A stretch of DNA of 64,000 nt, from positions 1 through 64,000 of the forward strand of contig BMTG01000003.1 of assembly GCA_014649555.1 (NCBI GenBank), given 5' to 3'. This DNA is from Streptomyces globisporus (GTDB taxonomy: Bacteria; Actinomycetota; Actinomycetes; Streptomycetales; Streptomycetaceae). Below are positions 8,404-17,180 of the stretch, in pieces (position 1 is the stretch's first letter; every line of letters begins with the position of its first letter). A program made the translations under genes and the position numbers. The notes below the pieces were generated by a model that saw only the letters and a program-made list of their open reading frames with translations, was not told the origin of the DNA and ran no database searches.

Positions 8404-8796
8404 ATGAGTTCAAAGCGCAGCAAGAATCCAGCCCTGCCCGTACTCGACGACGCATTCCGACTCGCGTCGGTCAAGGACGCCGAAGAGTCCACCCGTGACG
8501 TGGCCGCACGGCTGGCCACCACCGAGCTGCGCCGCGCTTCCCACCCGGGCCGGGTCACCTGGGATCCCACCGACCAGGCCGAGCCCGTGCCGGTCCCGCC
8601 GACCGTGGTCGACGGTGACGGGGACCTGTGGCTGCGGGACCGGGGCACTGGCACCTGGACCATGCCCGAGTTCAACCCCAAGGATTTCCCGGCCCGCTGT
8701 GGCGAGGTTCTGACGTGGAACCAGCTTGCCTGCGAGTTCGGCCCGCTGACCGGACTGGCCGACGACCGCCGCATCGGCAGCGGCCGACGGCGCTGA
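8404..8796 (+). CDS. Hypothetical protein, 130 residues
   Basis: ATG at 8404 is preceded by GGAGGT at a suitable distance. The sequence (MSSKRSKNPALPVLDDAFRL...) is hydrophilic with no signal or membrane segment. A central part, VVDGDGDLWLRDRGTGTWTM, has the aromatic/glycine pattern of a small beta-rich domain seen in many short Streptomyces proteins. I do not recognise the family. The gene is isolated between decayed regions. Confidence 0.65.
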   Translation: MSSKRSKNPALPVLDDAFRLASVKDAEESTRDVAARLATTELRRASHPGRVTWDPTDQAEPVPVPPTVVDGDGDLWLRDRGTGTWTMPEFNPKDFPARCGEVLTWNQLACEFGPLTGLADDRRIGSGRRR

Positions 8797-9007
8797 CCGC
8801 GCGCAGACCTCTGGGACGACCGCGCCCCTGAACGCGTGTTACGCGTAGCTCAAGGCTCCAGCTCACCGCCGAGCTCGACGGTGGCGGCGAGCAGGCGAGT
8901 GTCGTGGAGGCGCGCGAGCGCCGCGAGCAGCGCGGTGCGCGGCCTGATGCCGCCCGATGTCCTCGGTGCGGCCGACGTCGGTGGACCAGCCGGGTAGCGC
9001 TCGGCCT

Positions 9008-9249
9008 TCAGTTGCCGTGGTGAGCGCAGCCCAGCTCACCGATCGACTGCTGCCAGTCAGCCAACCGCCCGAGCAAGCCGCGCACCAGCTCGTCCACGAC
9101 GGCCGCCGCGCCGCCGCCGAAAACCCGCGCTTCGGCGGCGGCCTCGAAGAGGACATCTTCACCCAAGTCCTCGAGGGCCTCACGCCACGGAGCGACTGCA
9201 GCACCGAAAACGGCCAGGGCGCCAACGCCTGGCGTTCTTCTTCAGATCC
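9008..9249 (-). pseudogene. C-terminal gene fragment containing the 74-bp repeat
   Basis: A minus-strand frame reads TPGVGALAVFGAAVAPWREA, LEDLGEDVLFEAAAEARVFG and ends DWQQSIGELGCAHHGN at a TGA (9008-9010). It has no start codon and opens right after a stop at ~9250. Its reading frame spans repeat copy B without interruption, so this is probably the source context of that sequence. Further along the same strand (8860-9000) a second piece ends TALLAALARLHDTRLLAATV, again without a start. The parent family is unknown to me. Confidence 0.4.
9134..9207 (-). repeat. 74-bp repeat, copy B
   Basis: Matches copy A (4528-4601) at 70 of 74 positions in inverted orientation. The flanks are unrelated on both sides. 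Confidence 0.8.
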
Positions 9250-9423
9250 TGGGACTAGTTCTTCGGGGCGGTGAGTGACCCGTCGGAGTCCTTCGCGAAG
9301 CGGACCGCTGCCCCGGTGGCCTCGTACCCCTCGACAGCTGTATCGGACGGCGGAACTACCCGAGCATGCCCGTTGATCATGCTGCCGCACCGAGGAATTC
9401 CAAGATCCCCTACAGAGTCAAGC

Positions 9424-11367
9424 TCAGCCGGTGTGAGCCAAGAGGGCGGCCAGGAGCTGGGTGCGGGAGCGGACGCGGAGTTTCCGGTAGATCCGGCTGA
9501 GCATGCTCTCGACCGTCTTGACGGATATGTACATCTGCTGTGCCGCCTGCTGGTTGGTCGCGCCCCGGCTGACGAGATCCGCCAGGCGCGCCTCGGAGTC
9601 GGTCAGTCCGGCCCTTCCCTCTTCCCGGCTGCGGGAGCGTCCCTGCCCGTCGAGGCGGTCGAGGTGTTCCTGGACGGTGGCGAGCATGGGCTGGGCGCGG
9701 GCCAGGAGGTAAAGATCCCTGGCGTCCTGGAACGCGGTGCGTGCGGCTGCCTGGCGTCGATGGGCGCGCTGGATCCGGCCGCGTGCCAGGTGCGTGCGGG
9801 CTTCTTCGAGCGGCAGCCCGTCTCGTCGGAACACCTCGGCCGCGGCGTGCAGAAGCTCCACAGCACGGTCCGTCTCGCCCGCACGGTCCAGGAGCAGCGC
9901 CCGGGCGCGTGTCCAGCCGGCACCGGTGGCGCTGTCCTGGCGTGCTGTTGCTGGGAACGTCAGGATCATGTTCTGCGCCGACGTGAGCTCTCCTGCTGCG
10001 ACGAGAGCCTCGATCGCGTCGGGCTGCCAGCGGAATACCGACGGGTCTGCGGGCCGGCGGCTGTCCTCGGTTCGGTCGAGCAGTGCGAAGGCCGTGACCG
10101 CTCCGTTGATGTCGCCGGTGTGGAGCCGGACCGCTCCTGCCATCCACAGGTTCCGGTTCCGGTGCAGTACATCGCCCTCTTCGCGTGCGGCGCGTTCCCC
10201 GTAGGCCGCGTAGCGCAGTGCCGCGGCGAACGAGCCGCCCGCGCTCTGGGCCAGGGCAGCTGTGTAGCAGGCCGGGCCGAGAGAGAGGCCGGCGGCGACG
10301 GAGGCGTCCAGTGCTTTGCCGGCCCAGGCGAGGGCCTTGGCACACGCACCGCTGCGGACCTCGACCTCCGCCAGACTGCGCCAGATGTCGACGAGGTCTT
10401 CCTCCTGCCCGTGCTGTTCGGCCACTGCCAGAAGCACGGTCAGGCGGGACCTGGCCTCCGCCAGACGGTCGTCGAAGATCGCGTGGCGGGCGGCCAGGTA
10501 CTGGGGACTGTTGGCGATCCCGTCGGCCTCGGCGGCCACGTCCAGCGCGAGCGCACGGTCCAGGGTGGCTCTGCTGTCCCCCTCGTTCAGGACACGCTCC
10601 ATCCGTGCCCGCATGGTCAGGGAGGCCGCCTCCAGGGCGGGCCGCCCGGCACTGCGGGCGAGTTCCGCCGCTTTCCTGGCCGCCCCCAGTGCCTCGTGCG
10701 GGTCGCTGTTGGAGACGTTCGCCCTGATCGCGGCCCGCAGTTCCACCGCGGCCAGCGACTGCGGGTCGCTGGAGGCAAGCCGGCGGCAACGCTCAAGGAG
10801 ACCGGCGACCCCGGCCAAGGCCTGGCTGTGGGAGTCGACCACAGCCAGCAGCGCGGCCACATGCTCGGCGGGTGCCGGCCGGGACGCGGCGACGGCGTTC
10901 GCTGCCCGCCGTGCGAGATTGCTGTCACCAGCCGCAGCCGCCTCCCTGGCCGCGGTCAGGAAGCGGCTCAGTCTCAGAGCGGGGCGGTTCACCGGCGTCA
11001 GCTCCGCGGCCAGCACGAACAGCTCGGCGGACAGAGCTCGTTCGCCGTCGGCCCGGGCGCGCCCGGCGGCTTCCGCGGTGTCCTCGGCCAGGCACTGGTC
11101 GGTGGCCTCGGGGCGGCTCAGCGCGCGATGCCGGACGGCGTGCACCGGATCCGCCTCGGCGTACGCCAGCGATCGGTGCGCGTCGGTCCGCTCCTGCTGT
11201 CCGGCGCTCCCGACCACACCGTCGGCCAGGGCACGCGGGACCCAGTAGCGGCGGCAGGTCCGCCACCGGCACCAGGGGTCCGAGCCGTAGCCCAGGAGAC
11301 CCGGGCCTGTCCCGCACGCCCATGCGGCGCGGTCTGCCACAGACCCTGTCCCCGCGTACGGACACAC
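9424..11367 (-). CDS. LuxR-family (LAL-type) regulator lacking its ATPase domain
   Basis: About 647 residues. The C-terminus is a LuxR helix-turn-helix (LTDSEARLADLVSRGATNQQ ... VKTVESMLSRIYRKLRVRSR). Before it is a long alpha-helical, TPR-like region (residues ~110-560) as in LAL regulators. Family similarity appears to start only around VPRALADGVVGSAGQQERTD; the Walker A/B ATPase domain that normally precedes it is absent and the first ~40 residues look like random GC-rich translation. Intact LAL proteins have 900-1000 residues. It is either a truncated pseudogene or an ATPase-free regulator; the GTG start is a guess. Confidence 0.7.
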   Translation of the reverse strand: MCPYAGTGSVADRAAWACGTGPGLLGYGSDPWCRWRTCRRYWVPRALADGVVGSAGQQERTDAHRSLAYAEADPVHAVRHRALSRPEATDQCLAEDTAEAAGRARADGERALSAELFVLAAELTPVNRPALRLSRFLTAAREAAAAGDSNLARRAANAVAASRPAPAEHVAALLAVVDSHSQALAGVAGLLERCRRLASSDPQSLAAVELRAAIRANVSNSDPHEALGAARKAAELARSAGRPALEAASLTMRARMERVLNEGDSRATLDRALALDVAAEADGIANSPQYLAARHAIFDDRLAEARSRLTVLLAVAEQHGQEEDLVDIWRSLAEVEVRSGACAKALAWAGKALDASVAAGLSLGPACYTAALAQSAGGSFAAALRYAAYGERAAREEGDVLHRNRNLWMAGAVRLHTGDINGAVTAFALLDRTEDSRRPADPSVFRWQPDAIEALVAAGELTSAQNMILTFPATARQDSATGAGWTRARALLLDRAGETDRAVELLHAAAEVFRRDGLPLEEARTHLARGRIQRAHRRQAAARTAFQDARDLYLLARAQPMLATVQEHLDRLDGQGRSRSREEGRAGLTDSEARLADLVSRGATNQQAAQQMYISVKTVESMLSRIYRKLRVRSRTQLLAALLAHTG

Positions 11368-11506
11368 CCACGGGCCTGATTACCAGGGGGAGACCGGGGA
11401 ACTCCGTCGGGCAGGTCGGGACGGCGACGCTCCCCCGGGGGGGGCGGCCCCGGCCCAGGGCCCCCGGTGCAGACCCGTCGGCGGGGGGCCCGGCCCCCAC
11501 CTCGGA

Positions 11507-12199
11507 TCAGAGCTGCGGAAGGCCGCCCTGCTCACACACCAGCAAGGCGACCTCGCGGAGCTTGACGTTGTTGTCCTGCGAGTAGCGGCGCAGGGTGTTG
11601 AAGGCCTGGTTCTCGGGGATGTTGTGGCGGGCCATGAGAATGCCCATCGCCTGCCCGATCTGGTGGCGGGTGGCCAGGGCCTGTTCCATCTGGGCGTGGG
11701 TGCGGGCAGCGGACAGGGCGACCGCGGCGTGGGAAGCGAGGATCACTCCGGCCCGCTCACTCTCCTCGGTGAAGGCTCCGGGCCGGCGGGAGTAGAAGTT
11801 CAGCGCGCCGAAGTCCTCGTCCTCGGTGTACAGCAGGAAGCCCATCATGCTGCCCACCCCCCACTTCCGGGCCTCGGCCACGAAGTCGGCCCACCGTGGC
11901 TCCGCCTCGGTGAAGTCCGCCATCCTCAACACCCGCTCCCCCGTCGAAGGGTGGGCAGCGTCGAAGCACGGCCCCTGACCCAGCTTGCGCTGGAGCTGGT
12001 CCAGTTCCGCCACCCACGGCTCCGTCGGCGCCAGCGACACGGATTTTGCGCTCAGCACGAGGATCCCCGCCGCGTCGCACCCCGCCACGAGCTCGGCAGC
12101 CGACTCGGTGATGCGCCCCAGCGTGGCGTCCACCGAAGGCTGCTCCAGCAGATCATGCGCCATGTCGCCTATCTGTTCCGCGAACCCCTGCCAGTCCAT
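11507..12199 (-). CDS. GAF and ANTAR domain regulator
   Basis: 230 residues from ATG at 12199 (MDWQGFAEQIGDMAHDLLEQ), preceded by GAGGAG and AAAGG. Residues ~20-160 form a GAF domain (DAAGILVLSAKS, GPCFDAAHPSTGERVLRMAD, GFLLYTEDEDFGALNFYS). Residues ~165-225 form an ANTAR RNA-binding domain (ALATRHQIGQAMGILMARHN, AFNTLRRYSQDNNVKLREVA). ANTAR proteins act by antitermination, binding paired hairpins in nascent RNA. No partner target is visible next to it. Confidence 0.9.
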   Translation of the reverse strand: MDWQGFAEQIGDMAHDLLEQPSVDATLGRITESAAELVAGCDAAGILVLSAKSVSLAPTEPWVAELDQLQRKLGQGPCFDAAHPSTGERVLRMADFTEAEPRWADFVAEARKWGVGSMMGFLLYTEDEDFGALNFYSRRPGAFTEESERAGVILASHAAVALSAARTHAQMEQALATRHQIGQAMGILMARHNIPENQAFNTLRRYSQDNNVKLREVALLVCEQGGLPQL

Positions 12200-12292
12200 G
12201 CCTTTCACTCCTCTGCTCCGGCACTTCTGACAAGGGATATCTTGCCCGGCAACAGATCCTCCTAGCACCTTGCTGGACAAGATCACACGCGT

Positions 12293-12482
12293 CACGGCCG
12301 GGTCAGCACCCTGTCCGGGCGACACACTGCACACGGCTGCGCCCCGTCGGCCAGCTCGCGCGAGCGCGCTCCGCACTGACCGGCACCAGCGACCGGCCCC
12401 CGGCCCAGCAGTCACCCCGGTGGCCCTCCGTGGCGGGGACCCCGATACCGGCCTCCGCCAGGCCCCAGTCGGGTGTACCGGC
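12293..12482 (-). pseudogene. Frameshifted C-terminal copy of the DUF6233 gene
   Basis: This stretch repeats 12978-13167 (offset ~685 bp, same orientation) at high identity. It reads TPDWGLAEAGIGVPATEGHR, GDCWAGGRSLVPVSAERARA and then loses one base relative to the intact copy, shifting the frame. The start and N-terminal half are absent. It is the product of a partial tandem duplication. Confidence 0.7.
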
Positions 12483-12514
12483 GGCGGGATGCGCGGGCGC
12501 GTTCGGGCCGGTCG

Positions 12515-12862
12515 CTACCGGCGGCGCGGAGCGGCGGCCCGCCCTTCCGCATCAGGCCCGAGCTCGCGCTCACGCGTGCGGATCCGGTCGATGCGCTCCC
12601 GGGTCGCGGAGATCGACATTCCCAGGGCCAGCGCGATTTCCCAGTCGGAAGCCCTCGCCCGCATCGCCCGCTGCACGCCGTACCAGCGGGCCTCGTGGTA
12701 GACGGCCGAGCCGGCCCTGATCAGGTCCAGCGCTTCGCGGGCGCTCTCGCCCCCGGGGGGTGTGCCTCCGCCGCGCGCACACGTAGAACCGGCGGGCCGC
12801 GTCATCGAGTGCCCGCTGCCCGAGACACGGGTCATCACGTCTGCGCGCCTACTGCCGGTCAC
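12515..12862 (-). CDS. Small helix-turn-helix protein
   Basis: 115 residues; the conserved-looking part is the second half (SAREALDLIRAGSAVYHEAR ... ASDWEIALALGMSISATRER IDRIR), which reads as a sigma-70 region 4-like helix-turn-helix. The N-terminal ~35 residues look poorly conserved, so the true start may be one of the internal methionines. The gene lies between the two DUF6233 copies in the same orientation. Function unknown. Confidence 0.55.
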   Translation of the reverse strand: MTGSRRADVMTRVSGSGHSMTRPAGSTCARGGGTPPGGESAREALDLIRAGSAVYHEARWYGVQRAMRARASDWEIALALGMSISATRERIDRIRTRERELGPDAEGRAAAPRRR

Positions 12863-12958
12863 CCCTCCACCGTACGACCGCTACCCAACGCCCCGCCCGG
12901 CCAGCAACAGCGGACCACCGCGTCCCGCACGGCACCCACCGCCGCACCGGCGGCGGGA

Positions 12959-13348
12959 TCAGCGAACCCGGGCGGGCCACGGCCGAGTCAGCACCCTGTC
13001 CGGGCGGCACACCACGCACGGCTGCGCACCGTCGGCCAGCTCGGCGCGGGCACGCTCCGCGCTGACCGGCACCAGCGACCGGCCCCGGGCCCAGCAGTCG
13101 CCCCGGTGGATCTCCGTGGTGGGGACTCCGATACCGGCCTCCGCCAGGCCCCAGTCCGGCGTACGGGCACGGCCCGGCCCGGCGGCGGGCGACGCAGGCT
13201 CGGCCGTGGGCAGCGGGGGCTGCTGGGGCTGCGCCTGCTGCTGCCGCTCGACGGCCGCGATCCGCTCACGGATACGCGTCAGGTAGTGGGCCGCCCAGGT
13301 CTCCAGTGTCCGCAGCCGGACCAGGTCAGGGGGCAGGTCGTCGTCCAT
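12959..13348 (-). CDS. DUF6233 family protein
   Basis: 129 residues. The N-terminus (LPPDLVRLRTLETWAAHYLT RIRERIAAVE) is a helical segment, followed by a proline/glutamine linker. The C-terminal half has the family hallmarks: a central PDWGL, then HRGDCWARGRSLVPVSAERA and a CVVCRPD Cys-x-x-Cys end. DUF6233 proteins are frequent in Streptomyces accessory regions and have no known role. It overlaps the start of the upstream LexA-like gene's end region, so it is probably cotranscribed. Confidence 0.75.
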   Translation of the reverse strand: MDDDLPPDLVRLRTLETWAAHYLTRIRERIAAVERQQQAQPQQPPLPTAEPASPAAGPGRARTPDWGLAEAGIGVPTTEIHRGDCWARGRSLVPVSAERARAELADGAQPCVVCRPDRVLTRPWPARVR

Positions 13349-13631
13349 ACCCGTCCGCTCCCGCGCCGGGTCCCCGGCTCCGCAGCCCCGGCCGCCGCGC
13401 GGGCGGCTCCTCGACCAGGACGCACGTACTCCAGTCCCGGCCGGTCCGAACGATCAGCCCCCGCGCTTCGAGCCGGCCGAGCTGATGGGCAACCGAGCTG
13501 GTGCTGGAGAGACCAACCCGGGCCCCGATCTCCCGCACCGTGGGCCCGTGCCCGCGCTCCGCGAGCGACGACCGGATCACCGCCAGGACGGCTTCCTGCC
13601 TGGCGGTGAGAGGGCGGGGCTCCCGCCTCAC
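13326..13631 (-). CDS. LexA N-terminal-like winged-helix protein
   Basis: 101 residues from GTG at 13631, which overlaps the stop of the preceding gene by 4 bp (GTGA). LTARQEAVLAVIRSSLAERG HGPTVREIGARVGLSSTSSVAHQLGRLEARGLI is almost a textbook LexA DNA-binding domain. There is no peptidase domain, and the tail is short and arginine-rich (ARRPGLRSRGPGAGADGYGR). It is likely a DNA-binding accessory protein of this mini-operon; LexA-like half-proteins of this sort are common in actinobacterial mobile regions. Confidence 0.75.
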   Translation of the reverse strand: MRREPRPLTARQEAVLAVIRSSLAERGHGPTVREIGARVGLSSTSSVAHQLGRLEARGLIVRTGRDWSTCVLVEEPPARRPGLRSRGPGAGADGYGRRPAP

Positions 13632-13867
13632 GCCGCATCCGTCCTCCGGTCCCCGGCCGTCATACGGCGCAGCTCCACCCGCGCCGCAGGCGACCACCCG
13701 GCCGGAGTCGACCAGAACGGGTGCCACTCGATCCGGACCGAGAGCAAGAGCAGACGGCGGCGCAGCTCGGTGGCGTGACGCGGGCGGGGTACGGCGAGGG
13801 CGCGGTAGGTGGCGTGCCACTCCTGCTGGGCTGCGATCAGGTCGTCGGGGAAGGGGAAGCGATCCAT
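13628..13867 (-). CDS. Hypothetical protein, 79 residues
   Basis: Starts MDRFPFPDDLIAAQQEWHAT at 13867. It contains RHATELRRRLLLLSVRIEWHPFW, typical of small Streptomyces proteins that precede LexA-like or DUF6233 genes in accessory clusters. It is the first gene of the probable four-gene minus-strand operon 13867-12515. The upstream sequence has an AT-rich patch (CTAATTAGATCGCATG) that could hold the promoter. Function unknown. Confidence 0.65.
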   Translation of the reverse strand: MDRFPFPDDLIAAQQEWHATYRALAVPRPRHATELRRRLLLLSVRIEWHPFWSTPAGWSPAARVELRRMTAGDRRTDAA

Positions 13868-13938
13868 CCACTAATTAGATCGCATGTTCGAATTCTGGGG
13901 CCAGTCGAATCCGACCGGCCCCGGCCGCCGGGGTGTCC

Positions 13939-14011
13939 TGTCACATCGAAGGTTGAGTGTTCTCACTGGACCTTGGTGACCGGCAGGTTCGTCTCACCGA
14001 AGGTTGAGTGC
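13939..14011 (+). repeat. Left multi-repeat end of the cassette
   Basis: Three copies of a TNTCACNNGAAGGTTGAGTG-like unit at 13939, 13961 (degenerate) and 13992. Confidence 0.65.
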
Positions 14012-14120
14012 GAATGCTGCCGAGGTGGCGGGGCGGGAGTGGTGACGGATCTGGGGCGTGGTTCAGGCCACCGTTTCGCTTGCCTCACCGCCGCGTTCGG
14101 ACCGGATCATGGGCGCGGTC

Positions 14121-14828
14121 TCAGATGGTGACTTGTGGCTGCTTCGGGGTGAGGTAGTGGACCGTGGTGGCTCCGGCGTGCGGGACGAGCAGGCCGCCCA
14201 GTTCTTCTGCGGCGGCTTCGAGGAGTTGGCAGTCACGGGTGGCGTTGAGGGTTTCGAGGACGAAGGCGACGTGGGCGGAGTCTTCGGTGACGCGGGTGCG
14301 GTGGGCGTCGCGGTGGTTCCAGTGCCGGGTGAGGACGTCGGTGGTGTCGGTGTAGATGATCTCGCCGGGTTTGGGGTTCTCGACGGTGTCGGGTTCGCCG
14401 AGCGGGGTGAAGGTCTCGGTGCCTTCTGCGTAGCGGATCTCGACGTCGCCGGTGACGTGGTCGAGGTCGAAGGCTCCGGCGGGCAGGCCGTGACGGACGG
14501 AGATGGCGTTGTAGGAGTCGACGGCGGGGTTGATCCGGGGCAGGTTGCCCCTCTTCGTCATGCGGCGGCCCAGGGCGTCGACGCTGGGGCGGATGCGGCG
14601 GGGGTTGGTGCCGAAGGAGCGGTAGGCGGTGTGCCACGCCTCGATGCGCGGGTCGCTCTCGTCGGCGGGGGCCCAGGTGCCGTCGGCGAGATCCTGCTCC
14701 AGGCCTTCCAGGGCGGTGGTGGTGTGGGGCCAGGGCTCGCGGCCGCGCAGACCGGTGGCGGTGACGACGGCGATCAGGGTGTCGGGGAAGGCTTCGGCGA
14801 CGGCGGGGCTGATGCAGAAAGTGGTCAT
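14121..14828 (-). CDS. B3/B4 tRNA-binding domain protein
   Basis: 235 residues, ATG at 14828. The core (HTAYRSFGTNPRRIRPSVDA LGRR, RINPAVDSYNAISVRHGLPA GAFDLD, AHVAFVLETL) matches the B3/4 domain found in phenylalanyl-tRNA synthetase beta subunits and as stand-alone proteins. Stand-alone B3/4 proteins are proposed to edit mischarged tRNA or bind amino acids; the role here is not known. It is downstream of the PaiB-like gene in the same direction (41 bp gap). Confidence 0.85.
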   Translation of the reverse strand: MTTFCISPAVAEAFPDTLIAVVTATGLRGREPWPHTTTALEGLEQDLADGTWAPADESDPRIEAWHTAYRSFGTNPRRIRPSVDALGRRMTKRGNLPRINPAVDSYNAISVRHGLPAGAFDLDHVTGDVEIRYAEGTETFTPLGEPDTVENPKPGEIIYTDTTDVLTRHWNHRDAHRTRVTEDSAHVAFVLETLNATRDCQLLEAAAEELGGLLVPHAGATTVHYLTPKQPQVTI

Positions 14829-14869
14829 GGTGTACGGCTCCGTTCCGGGAGGCGAGCAAAGGGGCGGGG

Positions 14870-15517
14870 TCAGGACTTCCAGGTACCGACGCGGTCCAGG
14901 CGGCGGAGCTGCTGGGCGGCGGTGGGTGCGTCCAGGGCGGTGCCCCGTTCGGTGAGCCGGCGGGCGGTGTCGGTGCGCTGCTCGACGGGCTTGTGGTCGT
15001 CGTACTTGAACTTCGCCCGGACCTCGGTGACATCGAGGCGCAGGCCGCGGATACCAGGCAGCATTCGCCCGTAGGGCGGCTGGTCGGGATCGATGGGGGC
15101 GTGGTCGCCGTCGGGCTGGAAGTGGGCCATCTGGCGGCGCAGCAGCTCGGCCTTGGCCGCCGGGTCGTCGACGATGGTGGCCTGGCAGGTGAACTGGGCG
15201 GCGGCGTAGTAGCTGGTGGGGACGCCGTCAGTGGGCTCGGTGCCGGGCTTGGCGCGCCAGGGTCCGGGGATGAAGGCGTAGTCGCCGGTGACGGTGAAGG
15301 TGACGTTCGGGTCGGTCTCGATCGCCTTCCAGACGGGGTTGGGACGAGCCAGATGCACGAGTAGGGCCGTGTCGTCGACGGCGAAGTGGGTGGGCACGAC
15401 GACCGGGGCATGTCCGGGCGGGCCGTTGACGCCGAGGATGCCGAAGTCGTGTCCGTCGGCGATCCAGGTCTGCCATTCGGCGTCGTCGAGGGCGGCGTCC
15501 CAGGGCTGGATGAACAT
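14870..15517 (-). CDS. FMN-binding negative regulator, PaiB family
   Basis: 215 residues from ATG at 15517 with GGAAGGAG upstream. MFIQPWDAALDDAEWQTWIA, APVVVPTHFAVDDTALLVHL, and the HLARPNPVW and DYAFIPGPW segments match the PaiB split-barrel flavin-binding fold. The C-terminal part (GIRGLRLDVTEVRAKFKYDD HK) is also typical. PaiB-like proteins modulate export or sporulation genes in Bacillus; here it is cotranscribed with an exporter and a B3/4 protein. Confidence 0.85.
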   Translation of the reverse strand: MFIQPWDAALDDAEWQTWIADGHDFGILGVNGPPGHAPVVVPTHFAVDDTALLVHLARPNPVWKAIETDPNVTFTVTGDYAFIPGPWRAKPGTEPTDGVPTSYYAAAQFTCQATIVDDPAAKAELLRRQMAHFQPDGDHAPIDPDQPPYGRMLPGIRGLRLDVTEVRAKFKYDDHKPVEQRTDTARRLTERGTALDAPTAAQQLRRLDRVGTWKS

Positions 15518-15546
15518 GCCGGGCTCCTTCCGTGGAGGGTGGTGAT

Positions 15547-16430
15547 TCAGGTGAGGGCGAGGAGGCTGACGGCGACGGCGGCGGTGCCCAGACCGATCAG
15601 CTGGCCGCGGTAGATGCGTTCGGAAAGGACGCTGCGGGCGAGCAGGACGGTCCCGGCCGGGTACAGGGCGGTGATCACCGCGACGACGGCCAGGTCACCG
15701 CTGCGGGCGGCGAGCAGGAACAGCAGGTTGGCCACCGAGTCCAGCACACCGGCCGCCGCCGAAATCCCGTACGCGGGCTTCTCAGCGCCCAGCCGCCGGA
15801 ACATCAACCCGGCGCGGCGGCCAGGGTGACGGCGGAGGACACCGTACGGCCGACGATCAGCGGTCCCACCCCACTGTCGGACGGCGCCTGGTGCAGGAAA
15901 ACCAGCTGCAGGGCGATCGCGGCCCCGGCACCGAAAGCCAGCAGCAGCGCGGTCCGCGAGGGACGGGCCGCCTTCGCGCCGCGCCCGGCGCTGACCAGCA
16001 CCACGGCCGCGAGCGCCAGCGGCAGGCCGAGCAGCCCGGCCGGCCCCAGATGCTCGCCCTGCACCAGACCGACGCCGACCGGCAGCATCGCCGACACCAG
16101 TGCGGTGATCGGGGACAGCACGTTCATCGGGCCGATTGCGAGGGTCTTGTAGAGCAGGGCGAACGCGGCGGCCGACGCCACGCCGGACGCGGCGCCCCAG
16201 GCGATGGTGGCCGGGGCGAAGGAGGCACCGAGCACGGGCCACAGCAGCAGCTCGAGGGCCAGCGAAGCCGGGGCCGCGATCATCACCGTGCGCAGGACAT
16301 GGGCTTTGCGGGCACCCAGACCGCCGAGGAAATCGGCGCATCCATAGGCCAGAGAACTGCCCAGGGCCAGCAGCAGAGCGAACACAGGTAGTACATCCCC
16401 TACTATCAATGGAACGACTACACCGTACAA
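15547..16430 (-). pseudogene. EamA-family exporter with a frameshift
   Basis: The first part starts at 16430 and reads through hydrophobic helices (LPVFALLLALGSSLAYGCAD, APASLALELLLWPVLGASFA, GPAGLLGLPLALAAVVLVSA) up to VTLAAAPG, where it meets a stop near 15804. The rest continues in another frame: GLMFRRLGAEKPAYGISAAA, VANLLFLLAARSGDLAVVAV and ends AVAVSLLALT at 15547. Together they make a normal ten-helix EamA/DMT transporter. One extra base near 15815 explains the break. It may be a real mutation or a sequencing error. Confidence 0.8.
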
Positions 16431-16505
16431 CGCACCGACCGGGGATCGTCAACCAAACGACCGCACGGTCCAGCGTGCCGACCTGCTGCCGGAGGAGACC
16501 AGCCC

Positions 16506-17096
16506 GTGGCCGAGACCGAAGAAGCGCTGCGGACCCTTGCGCACAACGCTCGCGCGGCCCGCAACCGCGCCGGACTCTCCCTGGACGAACTCGGCCGCCG
16601 GGCCAAGGTCAGCAAGGGGGCCCTCGTCGCCCTGGAGAAAGCGCAGGGCAACCCGAACTTCGCCACCCTGGTCCGACTCGCCGACACCCTCGGCGTCTCG
16701 GTGTCCGCACTCATGGAGGCCCCGGCCCAGAGCCGAGTCCGGGTCGTGTCCGCCGACACGGTCATGCCCCTGTGGGCGGGGGAAAAGGGCAGCGAAGCCC
16801 GGCTTATGCTGACCACCTCGGGACCAACCCCGGTCGAGGTCTGGCGCTGGAAACTGGAGCCCGGCGAGGAATACCCCAGCCACCCCCACCAAGCCGGCGT
16901 CGTGGAAACCCTCAGCGTCACCGCCGGACAGATGATCCTCATCGCCGACGGCGTCGAGCACCCCGTCGAGACCGGACGGACCGCTACGTTCGACGGCGAC
17001 GTCCCCCACACCTACCGCGGTGCGGGCACCGAAACCTGCCATCTGATCATGACCGTCCACATCCCGCCCGGACCCGCTCAAGGACCGTCCGCCTGA
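16506..17096 (+). CDS. XRE-family regulator with cupin domain
   Basis: 196 residues from GTG at 16506. Residues ~8-65 are an XRE helix-turn-helix (NRAGLSLDELGRRAKVSKGA LVALEKAQGNPNFATLVRLA), residues ~100-185 a cupin barrel (WKLEPGEEYPSHPHQAGVVE, FDGDVPHTYRGAG). Such proteins sense a small molecule in the cupin and control neighbouring exporter genes. It is divergent from the EamA-PaiB-B3/4 operon, which is the likely target; the 75 bp between them contains a GTAGTACATCCCCTACTAT near-palindrome that could be the operator. Confidence 0.9.
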   Translation: MAETEEALRTLAHNARAARNRAGLSLDELGRRAKVSKGALVALEKAQGNPNFATLVRLADTLGVSVSALMEAPAQSRVRVVSADTVMPLWAGEKGSEARLMLTTSGPTPVEVWRWKLEPGEEYPSHPHQAGVVETLSVTAGQMILIADGVEHPVETGRTATFDGDVPHTYRGAGTETCHLIMTVHIPPGPAQGPSA

Positions 17097-17180
17097 GCCA
17101 TAATTCCCCCTCCACGGACCGCGGCAGGAGCAAGCGCCACCTCCTGAGCATCAAGGTCCACCGGCGTTGCGTGACCGGCA

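Noticed and set aside
9271-11379. 702-codon open frame on the plus strand
   Set aside because: It is antisense to the LuxR-type gene; composition and lack of family motifs show it is a GC-driven shadow.
13880-13900. GTTCGAATTCTGG near 13893 as a tRNA 3' end or attachment site
   Set aside because: It resembles a T-loop (GTTCGAATTC) but no cloverleaf can be folded around it and no integrase gene is nearby.
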